Positions 25,113 through 33,028 of a DNA stretch of 64,000 nt are shown here, piece by piece. Positions within the stretch are counted from its first letter, which is position 1; each line of letters opens with the position of its first letter. The stretch is from Chitinophagaceae bacterium UBA2375 (GTDB taxonomy: Bacteria > Bacteroidota > Bacteroidia > Chitinophagales > Chitinophagaceae). The stretch covers positions 1-64,000 of the forward strand of contig DDTB01000013.1 in NCBI GenBank assembly GCA_002343985.1, given 5' to 3'. The notes beneath the pieces are model-generated. The model was given only the letters and a program-made list of their open reading frames with translations. It was not told the DNA's origin and ran no database searches. A program made the position numbers and the translations under genes.

Positions 25113-27857
25113 TTAATAAATGTTATACCCAAAACTGATGTAATACAAGCCGCCAATCTGGGAGTTTCCGATGGCGTTGTAGTAGTATTGGTTCAACAGG
25201 TTATTGGCACCGATTTTCAGGATTGATTTTGTTTTAGGCAGTTTATAACTAAACTGTGCATCCACCGTGTGTACATCAGGCAGGTTGCCGGTAGCGAAAT
25301 CACCCTGGTATAACAGGGCCTGCTGCCAACGGTACATCACATTAAAACCAAGCCTTTTTGAAGGGCCGAAACCGCTATTGCCCACGCTCAGGTTTGCCTT
25401 ATACTTAGGCGCGTTGAAATAGGCCACAAAATTTTCAGGTACATCAGTCAGCACATCCGAAGCAAAGTTGGCTCCCACCGTAAAGTTCCTGGCGAGGCGC
25501 AGGTCGAAGCTGGCGCCAAAGCCATAAGTTTTCACTTTGTCAGAAGAGTTTACAGGAATCGAATACCTGAGGCCCTGGGCTGTATCCGCGAGGCTGATCG
25601 GGTTGCCATTGATGTTTTGTACAGTTACCAACCTTCCGAGAAAATCCTGGTACTGGCCATAATAACCATACAGATCCACCAACAACTTATCTTTCAGCAA
25701 TACACCCTTATAACCCAATTCAAATGATGAAATAGACTCAGGCTTCAATTGGGTTAAATTAAATTGTACAATCTCTCCCCTCCTTAACTTTTCGAAATCA
25801 TACACCGGGTTATTGCGCATGTTATAGTAATCCCAGAAATAATCATTGCCACCAATCAGTTTTACATTACTGCCAATGTCGAGATTAATGAATTGCTGCT
25901 GTGTGGATGGGAAGCGGTAGGCTGTTTGATACGACAAACGGACATTGTTGTTTTCAGCCACTTTAAACAATGCGGTGGCCCTTGGTGTGAAGCGGCCTTT
26001 GAAGAATTCGTTTTTATCATAACGGCCCGACAATGTCAGTTTCAAACGATCAAACACTTTGCGGGTGGCTTGCAGGTAAACGCCATATTCGTTGATATTG
26101 ATCGCTGAATCCGGACGGTCGATAAACAGCGTACCTTCAGAGTTCAACACAAACCTGCGGTAGTTAGCGCCGATCAATACGTCAGCTACTTTAGAAGTGT
26201 ATTCAGAAAGGTTGTAATTTCCTTCGACGCTATACAGGTCAGATTTATCGAGGAGTAAGGCACCACCTTGTGAAATCGGCTTCAGTCGAACGGAGTCGAA
26301 TGATTTACGGAACTGGGCGCTCGTAGATAATGGACGGCCTACATCGGAAGTAGAACGTGCCAGTGCATGCGCGTCAGCATCTGTTAATCCATTCAGCCTT
26401 CCACCAAGATACGTTTGCGCGTAAGTGGCAAACCATCCTGTTGAACCGCCGCTTGGCTTCCAGCTTTCATTGAATAAGCGAGTGGCTACCGTCAGGTTGT
26501 AAGATTCACCCGCATTTTCCTGCGTGGTATATGCGCGGAACATCCACTTTTTATTATTCAATTCAATTTTATACTGGCCCATTTTAAAGTCCTTGATGGA
26601 ATAACGCTCACTACCGGTGTACACTGTATTACCGGTACCCCAGTAAGCGGCGATGATGGCTTCCGTTTTTTCGGTCAGTTTATAGTGCAGTGAACCGGCC
26701 ATCTTGAAGTTGATGGTGGTTGGGTCTACCACTTCCCTTTCGTTATAACCGGTACGAGATACGTTGATGGCACGGCCGCCATTCAGGGTATCAATGAAAT
26801 TTTTCAGGAATGGGGCTGCTGTTGCGCCAATGGGGTTCAGTACGGCAGAACGGATATCGATGGTTGTTTCATCACCATAAACATTTACGCCATCATAGTT
26901 GGGATCCGATTTGCGGTCGCCGGCAATAACTGTGCCTCCAGTAGCTGCACGTTGATAGTTCCTTTCGTCTGTACCCTGCCAGTCTTTAGCCTGGATCAGT
27001 TCCACATTGGCTTTGAACGCAAACCGTTCATTGACTTTTTTGGCCCAGCGCAGGTTCCAGTTATGATAAGGCGACGCGTTGCGCTGACGGCCATCGGTAT
27101 GCATGATGCCCGTTTTCACCAGGAAAGAAAGGCCCTGGTATTTGAATGGGTTTTTACTGGTCATGAGTAACGTTCCGTTCATGCCACCTGGGCCATATAG
27201 TGCAGATGAGGCACCGGAGAGGAGTTCGATATTGTCTACATCCAGCTCGCTCAGGCCGATGATGGCGCCTACCGAGAAGTTCAGGCCGGGCGCCTGGTTA
27301 TCCATACCATCCACCAACTGGTTGAAACGGGTATTGCCGCTCGAGTTAAAACCACGTGTGGTGGGGGTTTTGAAAGTGAGTGACGAGGTAGTAACGTCAA
27401 CGCCTTTGAGGGTTGTTACCACATCATAGAAGTTCGCGACTGGCGCGTTGCGGATGGCAGCGGCGCTGACACGTTCAATTGACACAGGCGATTCCAGGAT
27501 TTTTTCAGGAACCCTTGAAGCTGACACTACAATTTCCTCACCCAAAGCGGTGGAAGGCTTAAATGCAATAGCCAGTTTATCGGAAGCGCTGTTTACCACC
27601 AACTCCTGTGTTTGATAACCCACTGATGAAAAGACCAGGGTTACCGGAAGCGATTTAGCGGTCAGACTGAAATTTCCTTTATCATCGGTAAAGGTACCGG
27701 CGCCCGTTTCTTTAATGGTAACGGATACGGCTGAAGCGTTTTCCTGAGTGCTGCTGTTGCGCACGTTTCCGCTCAACGTGATGTTTTGCGCCATCACTGC
27801 CACGCAGAAAAACTGGGAGAGTAAGCAGGCAAAGAGTCGGCTTGTTAGTTTTCTCAT
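25113..27857 (-). CDS. TonB-dependent outer-membrane receptor
   Basis: 914 residues. Signal peptide to about residue 23 (SQFFCVAVMAQ), then a carboxypeptidase-regulatory-like beta domain (ITLSGNVRNSSTQENASAVSVTIKETGAGTFTDDKGNFSL), TonB box/plug from about residue 110 (GEEIVVSASRVPEKILESPVSIERVSAAAIRNAP), plug core with GVDVTTSSL, FNSSGNTRFNQLVDGMDNQ and LSGASSALYGPGGMNGTLLMTSK, and a barrel to a C-terminal aromatic strand (YYISFGYNIY). It carries a ligand-gated channel for an unknown substrate. The gene is followed by the FAS1 lipoprotein gene, not a SusD gene. The start is shortly downstream of a TACTTTG -7-like element. Confidence 0.93.
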   Translation of the reverse strand: MRKLTSRLFACLLSQFFCVAVMAQNITLSGNVRNSSTQENASAVSVTIKETGAGTFTDDKGNFSLTAKSLPVTLVFSSVGYQTQELVVNSASDKLAIAFKPSTALGEEIVVSASRVPEKILESPVSIERVSAAAIRNAPVANFYDVVTTLKGVDVTTSSLTFKTPTTRGFNSSGNTRFNQLVDGMDNQAPGLNFSVGAIIGLSELDVDNIELLSGASSALYGPGGMNGTLLMTSKNPFKYQGLSFLVKTGIMHTDGRQRNASPYHNWNLRWAKKVNERFAFKANVELIQAKDWQGTDERNYQRAATGGTVIAGDRKSDPNYDGVNVYGDETTIDIRSAVLNPIGATAAPFLKNFIDTLNGGRAINVSRTGYNEREVVDPTTINFKMAGSLHYKLTEKTEAIIAAYWGTGNTVYTGSERYSIKDFKMGQYKIELNNKKWMFRAYTTQENAGESYNLTVATRLFNESWKPSGGSTGWFATYAQTYLGGRLNGLTDADAHALARSTSDVGRPLSTSAQFRKSFDSVRLKPISQGGALLLDKSDLYSVEGNYNLSEYTSKVADVLIGANYRRFVLNSEGTLFIDRPDSAININEYGVYLQATRKVFDRLKLTLSGRYDKNEFFKGRFTPRATALFKVAENNNVRLSYQTAYRFPSTQQQFINLDIGSNVKLIGGNDYFWDYYNMRNNPVYDFEKLRRGEIVQFNLTQLKPESISSFELGYKGVLLKDKLLVDLYGYYGQYQDFLGRLVTVQNINGNPISLADTAQGLRYSIPVNSSDKVKTYGFGASFDLRLARNFTVGANFASDVLTDVPENFVAYFNAPKYKANLSVGNSGFGPSKRLGFNVMYRWQQALLYQGDFATGNLPDVHTVDAQFSYKLPKTKSILKIGANNLLNQYYYNAIGNSQIGGLYYISFGYNIY

Positions 27858-27992
27858 ATCCAGCGGTTTAGGTTTTGTTTAGGTTAAGAATGCAAAGCAA
27901 AGTAAGCATTGTATTGATTCTATAAAATTTTATTTTGAACAGTTGTTGAAATCTACCAAAGCCTGTCTGCACCATTAGTTGGGAGATGTTTT

Positions 27993-28000
27993 TACTTTAG
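27993..28000 (+). promoter_or_regulatory. -7-like box TACTTTAG before purC
   Basis: One-base variant of TAnnTTTG ending 3 bp before ATG 28004. If functional the message begins at or just after the start codon. Confidence 0.4.
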
Positions 28001-28003
28001 CGC

Positions 28004-28930
28004 ATGGGTAATTTGCATTTTAATGGACAAACATCTTTTTACCGGGGCAAGGTTCGGGATGTATATGGCATCGGCGACCGGCTCCTGGTAATGGTAGCCA
28101 GCAACCGGATCTCCGCGTTTGACGTCATCCTTCCCCACCCCATCCCGTTTAAAGGCCAGGTGTTAAACCAGGTGGCAGCCCGGATGCTGATGGCCTGTAC
28201 GGATATCTGCCCGAACTGGCTGCTCGATACCCCTGCACCCCACGTGAGCATCGGGAAAAAATGTACCCCTTTTAAAATAGAACTGGTGGTGAGGGGAAAC
28301 CTGACCGGGCATGCCTGGAGGACGTACGCGTCAGGCAAAAGGGAACTCTGCGGCATTAGCTTACCGGAAGGTATGCGCGAAAACGACTACTTCCCATCTC
28401 CCATCATCACCCCTACCACAAAAGCAGAGCAGGGGCATGATGAAGATATCAGCGCGGAGGAAATCATTGCCCGGGGTTTGCTGAACCGGAATCAGTGGGA
28501 AGAAGTTTCAGGGTACGCGTTGGCGTTATTTGAGAGGGGCAAAAAACTGGCCGGTGAACGCGGCTTGATCTTAGTAGATACAAAATATGAATTCGGCACC
28601 AGCGATGGCAGCATCACCCTGATGGATGAAATACATACACCTGATTCCTCCCGCTATTTTGAAGCAGAAGGTTTTGAAGATCGGCTGATCAAAGGCGAAA
28701 AACAAAGGCAGCTCAGTAAAGAATTTGTGCGGGAATGGCTGATCGCCCACAATTTTATGGGTAAGGAAGGACAGGAAATCCCGGAGATGAGCAAGGAATG
28801 GATAGCAGAGATCAGCGGCCGTTATATTGAATTGTATGAACGCCTGACTGGCCTCCAATTTCAACGTGAAGAAATCAGTGATGAAGAAACCACGGCACGT
28901 GTGAACAGGGCTTTGGAAAAAATTACATGA
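28004..28930 (+). CDS. purC: SAICAR synthetase (phosphoribosylaminoimidazole-succinocarboxamide synthase)
   Basis: 308 residues, the yeast ADE1-like long form. It joins aspartate to CAIR with ATP in purine synthesis. Conserved features: YRGKVRDVY (nucleotide loop), VASNRISAFDVILPHPIPFKGQVLNQ, IELVVRGNLTGHAWR, FFPSPIITPTTKA-like segment (here YFPSPIITPTTKAEQGHDE), and LVDTKYEFG..DG.ITLMDEIHTPDSSR. All motifs are intact. It stands alone, converging on trhO with 8 bp between stops. Confidence 0.96.
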   Translation: MGNLHFNGQTSFYRGKVRDVYGIGDRLLVMVASNRISAFDVILPHPIPFKGQVLNQVAARMLMACTDICPNWLLDTPAPHVSIGKKCTPFKIELVVRGNLTGHAWRTYASGKRELCGISLPEGMRENDYFPSPIITPTTKAEQGHDEDISAEEIIARGLLNRNQWEEVSGYALALFERGKKLAGERGLILVDTKYEFGTSDGSITLMDEIHTPDSSRYFEAEGFEDRLIKGEKQRQLSKEFVREWLIAHNFMGKEGQEIPEMSKEWIAEISGRYIELYERLTGLQFQREEISDEETTARVNRALEKIT

Positions 28931-28938
28931 GCGCAGTC

Positions 28939-29985
28939 TTAGCTCCCTGATTCAGACGGATCCTTTTGCATTTTACGGCGCCTTGATTTGTTGAAGACCA
29001 TGTGGCCTTTGCTGATTCCTTTACGCAGGTTTTTCTGTTCCTCTTCCGGAAGGTTGATGATATCCTTACAGGTTTCTGAGCAACAACCCTGGTACGACTG
29101 TTTACATGCTTCGCACTGGATAAAGAGCAGGTGGCAACCCTGGTTTTGGCAGTTGGTATGCGTGTCTGCCGGCTTCCCGCATTGATGGCATTGCGCGATG
29201 ATATCTTCCGAAATCCTTTCTCCCAGGCGGTCGTCGAACACAAAATTCTTACCCCTGAATTTATTGGGTAAGCCTTTTTGTTTCACATTGTTGGCATAAT
29301 GAATGATACCGCCTTCGAGGTGAAACACATTTTTAAAACCACGGTGAAGCATATACGCACTTGCCTTCTCACAGCGGATACCGCCCGTGCAGTACATGAT
29401 GATATTTTTTTCCTTTTGTTCCTCCAGCATGTCGGCCGCCATCGGGAGTTGTTCCCTGAATGTATCACTGGGCACTTCAATCGCTCCCTGAAAATGGCCA
29501 ACCTCAAATTCATAATGGTTGCGCATATCCACTACGATGGTATCCGGGTCTTCCGTCATCCGGTTAAACTCTTCCGCGCTTACGTATTTACCCTTGTTCT
29601 CCATACTGAAACCAGGGTCGTTGATGCCATCGGCTACAATCTTATCCCTGACTTTTATTTTAAGCACCCAGAATGATTTACCATCATCATCCACCGCCAC
29701 ATTGATGCGGAGGTTGTTGAGGCCGGGAATACTGTATAAATGGTTACGGAAAGCTTCGAAATTTGATTCGGGGATGCTGGCCTGGGCATTGATGCCTTCT
29801 TCCGCAACATAAATCCGTCCGAACACCTTCAACTCATTCAGGGCTTTGTATAATTCGTCACGAAATACATGGGGGGCTGCGATGGGCAGGTAAGCATAAA
29901 AAGAAACGGTCACCCGTTTTTCCGTTTCGGCATACAGGCGCTGCTTCAGCTCCGCCTGCGACACACGGTTGTGCAGTATAGGCAT
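28939..29985 (-). CDS. trhO: tRNA uridine(34) hydroxylase TrhO (rhodanese-like)
   Basis: 348 residues. N-terminal alpha/beta acylphosphatase-like domain (VTVSFYAYLPI, RIYVAEEGINAQASIPE), central rhodanese domain with active Cys199 in MYCTGGIRCEKASA, plus a Cys-rich tail (CHQCG, CQNQGCH, CEACK, CCSETC) that probably binds metal. TrhO forms 5-hydroxyuridine at tRNA position 34 using prephenate-dependent or O2-dependent chemistry. The -7 box is far upstream at 30063, leaving a ~75-nt leader that holds a strong hairpin at 30001-30017. Confidence 0.93.
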   Translation of the reverse strand: MPILHNRVSQAELKQRLYAETEKRVTVSFYAYLPIAAPHVFRDELYKALNELKVFGRIYVAEEGINAQASIPESNFEAFRNHLYSIPGLNNLRINVAVDDDGKSFWVLKIKVRDKIVADGINDPGFSMENKGKYVSAEEFNRMTEDPDTIVVDMRNHYEFEVGHFQGAIEVPSDTFREQLPMAADMLEEQKEKNIIMYCTGGIRCEKASAYMLHRGFKNVFHLEGGIIHYANNVKQKGLPNKFRGKNFVFDDRLGERISEDIIAQCHQCGKPADTHTNCQNQGCHLLFIQCEACKQSYQGCCSETCKDIINLPEEEQKNLRKGISKGHMVFNKSRRRKMQKDPSESGS

Positions 29986-30000
29986 GATGTTGATATTTGA

Positions 30001-30017
30001 TCCCGCCTTGCGCGGGA
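30001..30017 (-). promoter_or_regulatory. Hairpin in the trhO leader
   Basis: Six-bp GC-rich stem TCCCGC/GCGGGA (30001-30006 with 30012-30017) around CTTGC, 16 bp upstream of the trhO start. No U-run follows on the minus strand, so it is not a terminator. It could affect mRNA stability or translation. Confidence 0.45.
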
Positions 30018-30062
30018 AATCTAAGAATAGATTGGATGCTTGCAGGGCAAACCAAATTTTTG

Positions 30063-30070
30063 CAAAGGTA
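30063..30070 (-). promoter_or_regulatory. -7 promoter box TACCTTTG for trhO
   Basis: Exact TAnnTTTG match on the minus strand, 77 bp upstream of the trhO start. This leader is the longest in the window among genes with an identified -7 box. Confidence 0.5.
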
Positions 30071-30078
30071 CAAAATCC

Positions 30079-32637
30079 TTACAATTCAGGCCGAAAACTC
30101 ACGCTGACACGCCGTGACCGGCTGTTGCTGACCGAGAGGGAACTTCCGAGGGCGCCACCAGCCCCTATCCGGAAGGCGATATCGCCGGAACGGCCATTGA
30201 CATAGCCTCCAACCAGGTCGACCCTGAAAATTTTAAAAATATTTTCGAGTCCTATAAAAGCTTCCGCGTAATTATTATCCCGATTCACATAATACGCGTT
30301 GCCGCCTCCCACCAGGCTCCAGTTTAGCCTGCGGAACAGGGGGATCTTATTGGTCAGCAACCCATTGAAATGATATTCCACATGCCCCAATCCATACAAC
30401 CTTTCAATATTGCTGTTGGCATAATAAGGTGCCAGCTGAAAGGTATTCAGGTATTGCCCCGCGGCGATGGTTTGGTTTCCATTGAAATGCTGGAAATCTT
30501 GTATAAACACCTGCCTGCGGTTCAGGAACCCTCCAACGCCAAGTTTATATTTCAGCAAACCGGCCAGTTTGAAATTCTTATCATCTGAAACGGTGAATTG
30601 CCATTTATCAAAATCCACATCGCTGCCAAAAGCCTTGAAACCTTTGCTGTAATTCAACGTCATCAAAGGATACTTGCTGCCAATAGGGATTTTTGTCCGG
30701 GGCAGTTGAATATACTTTTGACCGGGCCTGAAACTCATGCTCATGGAGAAAATGGCGGCCTGGTGAGGCGTAAATTGCGCGGGGATTTTTTCGTTTGGAA
30801 AATTAGGCGTTATGTTTTTACTGACGTTTTTCCTGAAAGAGAATGTGGTTGTGTTTTCAATCGGAATCCGGTCTTCATACAAAAATTCAGCGTTTACCTG
30901 GAAGCCGTTATCAAAACGCTTCATAAAAGCCAAACGCCCGAAATAATTCTCGTAAGTTTTGATATAGTTTTTGCCATAGAATAAAATACTGACGGAATTG
31001 AACAGTGGCCCCAACGGCCCTTCCCTGTTGAATTCAGACACCTGCTTGCCCCCGCTCAGGCTGATGGAATAGCGATGTGACTTCTCTCCTTTCAACTGCC
31101 GCTTACGCAATGTCAGGCTGGCCCATGGGTTGATATGGCCATTGCTGAAACCATACCGGATATAGGGTTCAAACAGCAGTTGGGCTTTCCATTTGCGCAG
31201 GTAGGTTTGCACATACCCATTAACATTCAGCACAAGGCCTTCGGGGTTATTAAATGAAGCATTCAATAAAATTGGATCAATACCCCAGCGGATATTCCCT
31301 GCTTTCCGGAAAATGGTGCGGCTATACCCCGATATGAGGAGTTTGAGCGGTTTAACTTTAGATTGGTTCCGGTTCATGGAATCCAGGCTTCTTTTTGACA
31401 CGGATGAATCCATAAATGCCTGTAGTGTACTATCCTTTACTTTGTAATCCTTAACCTCCTCAGGTTCCAGCGGCACAGGCCGGATGGTATCCCAATATGA
31501 TTTTGATTTTTTATTGACTGCCGTATCATACTTGATGACCACATTGTTAAAGCGCTTCTTGTCGAATACCGGGTCTATCTTGTAATCAGAATATACAGTC
31601 AGGAAATCCCCGACAATATCAAGCTTTAATTGTTTCGCGTTGAAATGAATGACCTGGTTTTTTACCCGCCACACATCGTTACTAACGGGAACGTATAGCT
31701 GCCGGATATTCAGGCTGTCTAAGAGCTCAAGCTGCGATGTCTTTGTCACCAGCAGGTCTGTACTGTGTATCCTCCAGTCTTCATCCGTTATATTGATCAT
31801 CCCGCTGAACAAGGGCTCGTATTGACGCCTGGGCGTGACCCGGATGCTGTTGATGGCTTTCCCGTTTTCCCAGAAAGTTCCGAGGAATTTATATTTATAA
31901 AAATGGATCGCGCCATCGGCTATGGGCGATACAAAGCCCCTGGGATTGAGCCTTTCTGAGAAAATGGTGACATTGTTATTATAAAAGCTGATGAAAGCGG
32001 GAAAAGTGAAACCAAAACCGTTGCTGCCACTGACCCGACTGCTTTTGATGTCCATCCTGAACTTATCCGGTTTTTGAGAATATGCGGTTGAGAGCGATTC
32101 GGAAAGGTATAAGATACCTGAACCTGATGAATCAAGCCCCATTTCTTCTTTGTCTTTAGCATCCACTTTTTGCCCGAAGAACTTATCCGGGAAGTTGCGC
32201 ACCCTGATCAGGTCTTTCCCGTATATGTCGCACTGAAATCCATTAACCTGGTTCAGGTAAAACGGCCGCTTGCGGATGGCTTGCCGGATGATTTCATAAG
32301 CGGGATCCTCGCCCCCGCTCTTTACGATTACTTCTTTCATTAGGAGCTTTTGCTCTTTGAGGATGAAGTTCAGTTCCCTGTCATCTGATAAAACAACCGT
32401 TTCTTCCGCCATCTGGTAACCGATATGCTGACAAACCAATGTATATGTGCCAGCCGGCAGCGTTACCGTATATTTTGCTTTAGCGTTTGATGTGGTACCG
32501 ATACTTGTACCCTTTACAATAATGGAAGCATAAGGGAGAAGTTCACCGGAAGATGATTTCACCACGCCGCTGATTTTCTGGGCCTGCAAAACATGGCACA
32601 GGAATACACCTATCACAAACGTGAAAGCTCTCTTCAT
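30079..32637 (-). CDS. DUF5686 family outer-membrane protein with carboxypeptidase-regulatory domain
   Basis: 852 residues. A signal peptide (~1-19) is followed by a CarboxypepD_reg-like domain (ISGVVKSSSGELLPYASIIVKGTSIGTTSNAKAKYTVTLPAGTYTLVCQHIGYQ). The main part is the DUF5686 region, starting near EVIVKSGGEDPAYEIIRQAIRKRPFYLNQV and F.CDIYGKDL, then a TonB-receptor-like barrel with a final strand VSVSFRPEL. Lengths match family members. It lies 27 bp downstream of the small membrane protein and forms a unit with penicillin acylase. Function is unknown; related proteins are thought to be surface barrels. Confidence 0.9.
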   Translation of the reverse strand: MKRAFTFVIGVFLCHVLQAQKISGVVKSSSGELLPYASIIVKGTSIGTTSNAKAKYTVTLPAGTYTLVCQHIGYQMAEETVVLSDDRELNFILKEQKLLMKEVIVKSGGEDPAYEIIRQAIRKRPFYLNQVNGFQCDIYGKDLIRVRNFPDKFFGQKVDAKDKEEMGLDSSGSGILYLSESLSTAYSQKPDKFRMDIKSSRVSGSNGFGFTFPAFISFYNNNVTIFSERLNPRGFVSPIADGAIHFYKYKFLGTFWENGKAINSIRVTPRRQYEPLFSGMINITDEDWRIHSTDLLVTKTSQLELLDSLNIRQLYVPVSNDVWRVKNQVIHFNAKQLKLDIVGDFLTVYSDYKIDPVFDKKRFNNVVIKYDTAVNKKSKSYWDTIRPVPLEPEEVKDYKVKDSTLQAFMDSSVSKRSLDSMNRNQSKVKPLKLLISGYSRTIFRKAGNIRWGIDPILLNASFNNPEGLVLNVNGYVQTYLRKWKAQLLFEPYIRYGFSNGHINPWASLTLRKRQLKGEKSHRYSISLSGGKQVSEFNREGPLGPLFNSVSILFYGKNYIKTYENYFGRLAFMKRFDNGFQVNAEFLYEDRIPIENTTTFSFRKNVSKNITPNFPNEKIPAQFTPHQAAIFSMSMSFRPGQKYIQLPRTKIPIGSKYPLMTLNYSKGFKAFGSDVDFDKWQFTVSDDKNFKLAGLLKYKLGVGGFLNRRQVFIQDFQHFNGNQTIAAGQYLNTFQLAPYYANSNIERLYGLGHVEYHFNGLLTNKIPLFRRLNWSLVGGGNAYYVNRDNNYAEAFIGLENIFKIFRVDLVGGYVNGRSGDIAFRIGAGGALGSSLSVSNSRSRRVSVSFRPEL

Positions 32638-32664
32638 AACAGTTACGTATAAACGATAATAAAA

Positions 32665-33018
32665 TCAGGCCTTTTTGAACATTGAGCGCAGTAAACTGCC
32701 GCTTAATGCCGAAAACCCGCCTACCAAAGCACCGATTGCTCCAGTGAGCAGCATCAGCATATTCGGATTTTTTTTCTTTAACACAAGCATCGAGACTTTG
32801 TTTGCCAACACATGGTCATTTTGCTGGCTGATGTAAAAACTCAGCCATCCCCACAACAGGAAAAGCGCCAGGAAGCCGGCCAGGAATGCCCCTCCGGGCT
32901 TGATCCTGATGGTCAGGGCAACGAGGAAGCAGGCGATGGCGATACTCCACCAGGGAAGGAAAAGCCCGAGCGCGAAACTAAGCGCCGCCATCAGTAACAG
33001 GGAAACAAAGAATTTCAT
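32665..33018 (-). CDS. Small hypothetical membrane protein
   Basis: 117 residues with about three membrane helices (~1-22, ~24-62, and ~88-110) and a KKKNPNMLMLLTGAIGALVGGFSALSGSLLRS end. Start is 10 bp from the penicillin acylase stop, so it belongs to the same operon. I do not recognise a family; it resembles short Bacteroidota accessory membrane proteins. Confidence 0.65.
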   Translation of the reverse strand: MKFFVSLLLMAALSFALGLFLPWWSIAIACFLVALTIRIKPGGAFLAGFLALFLLWGWLSFYISQQNDHVLANKVSMLVLKKKNPNMLMLLTGAIGALVGGFSALSGSLLRSMFKKA

Positions 33019-33028
33019 TTGATAAATT

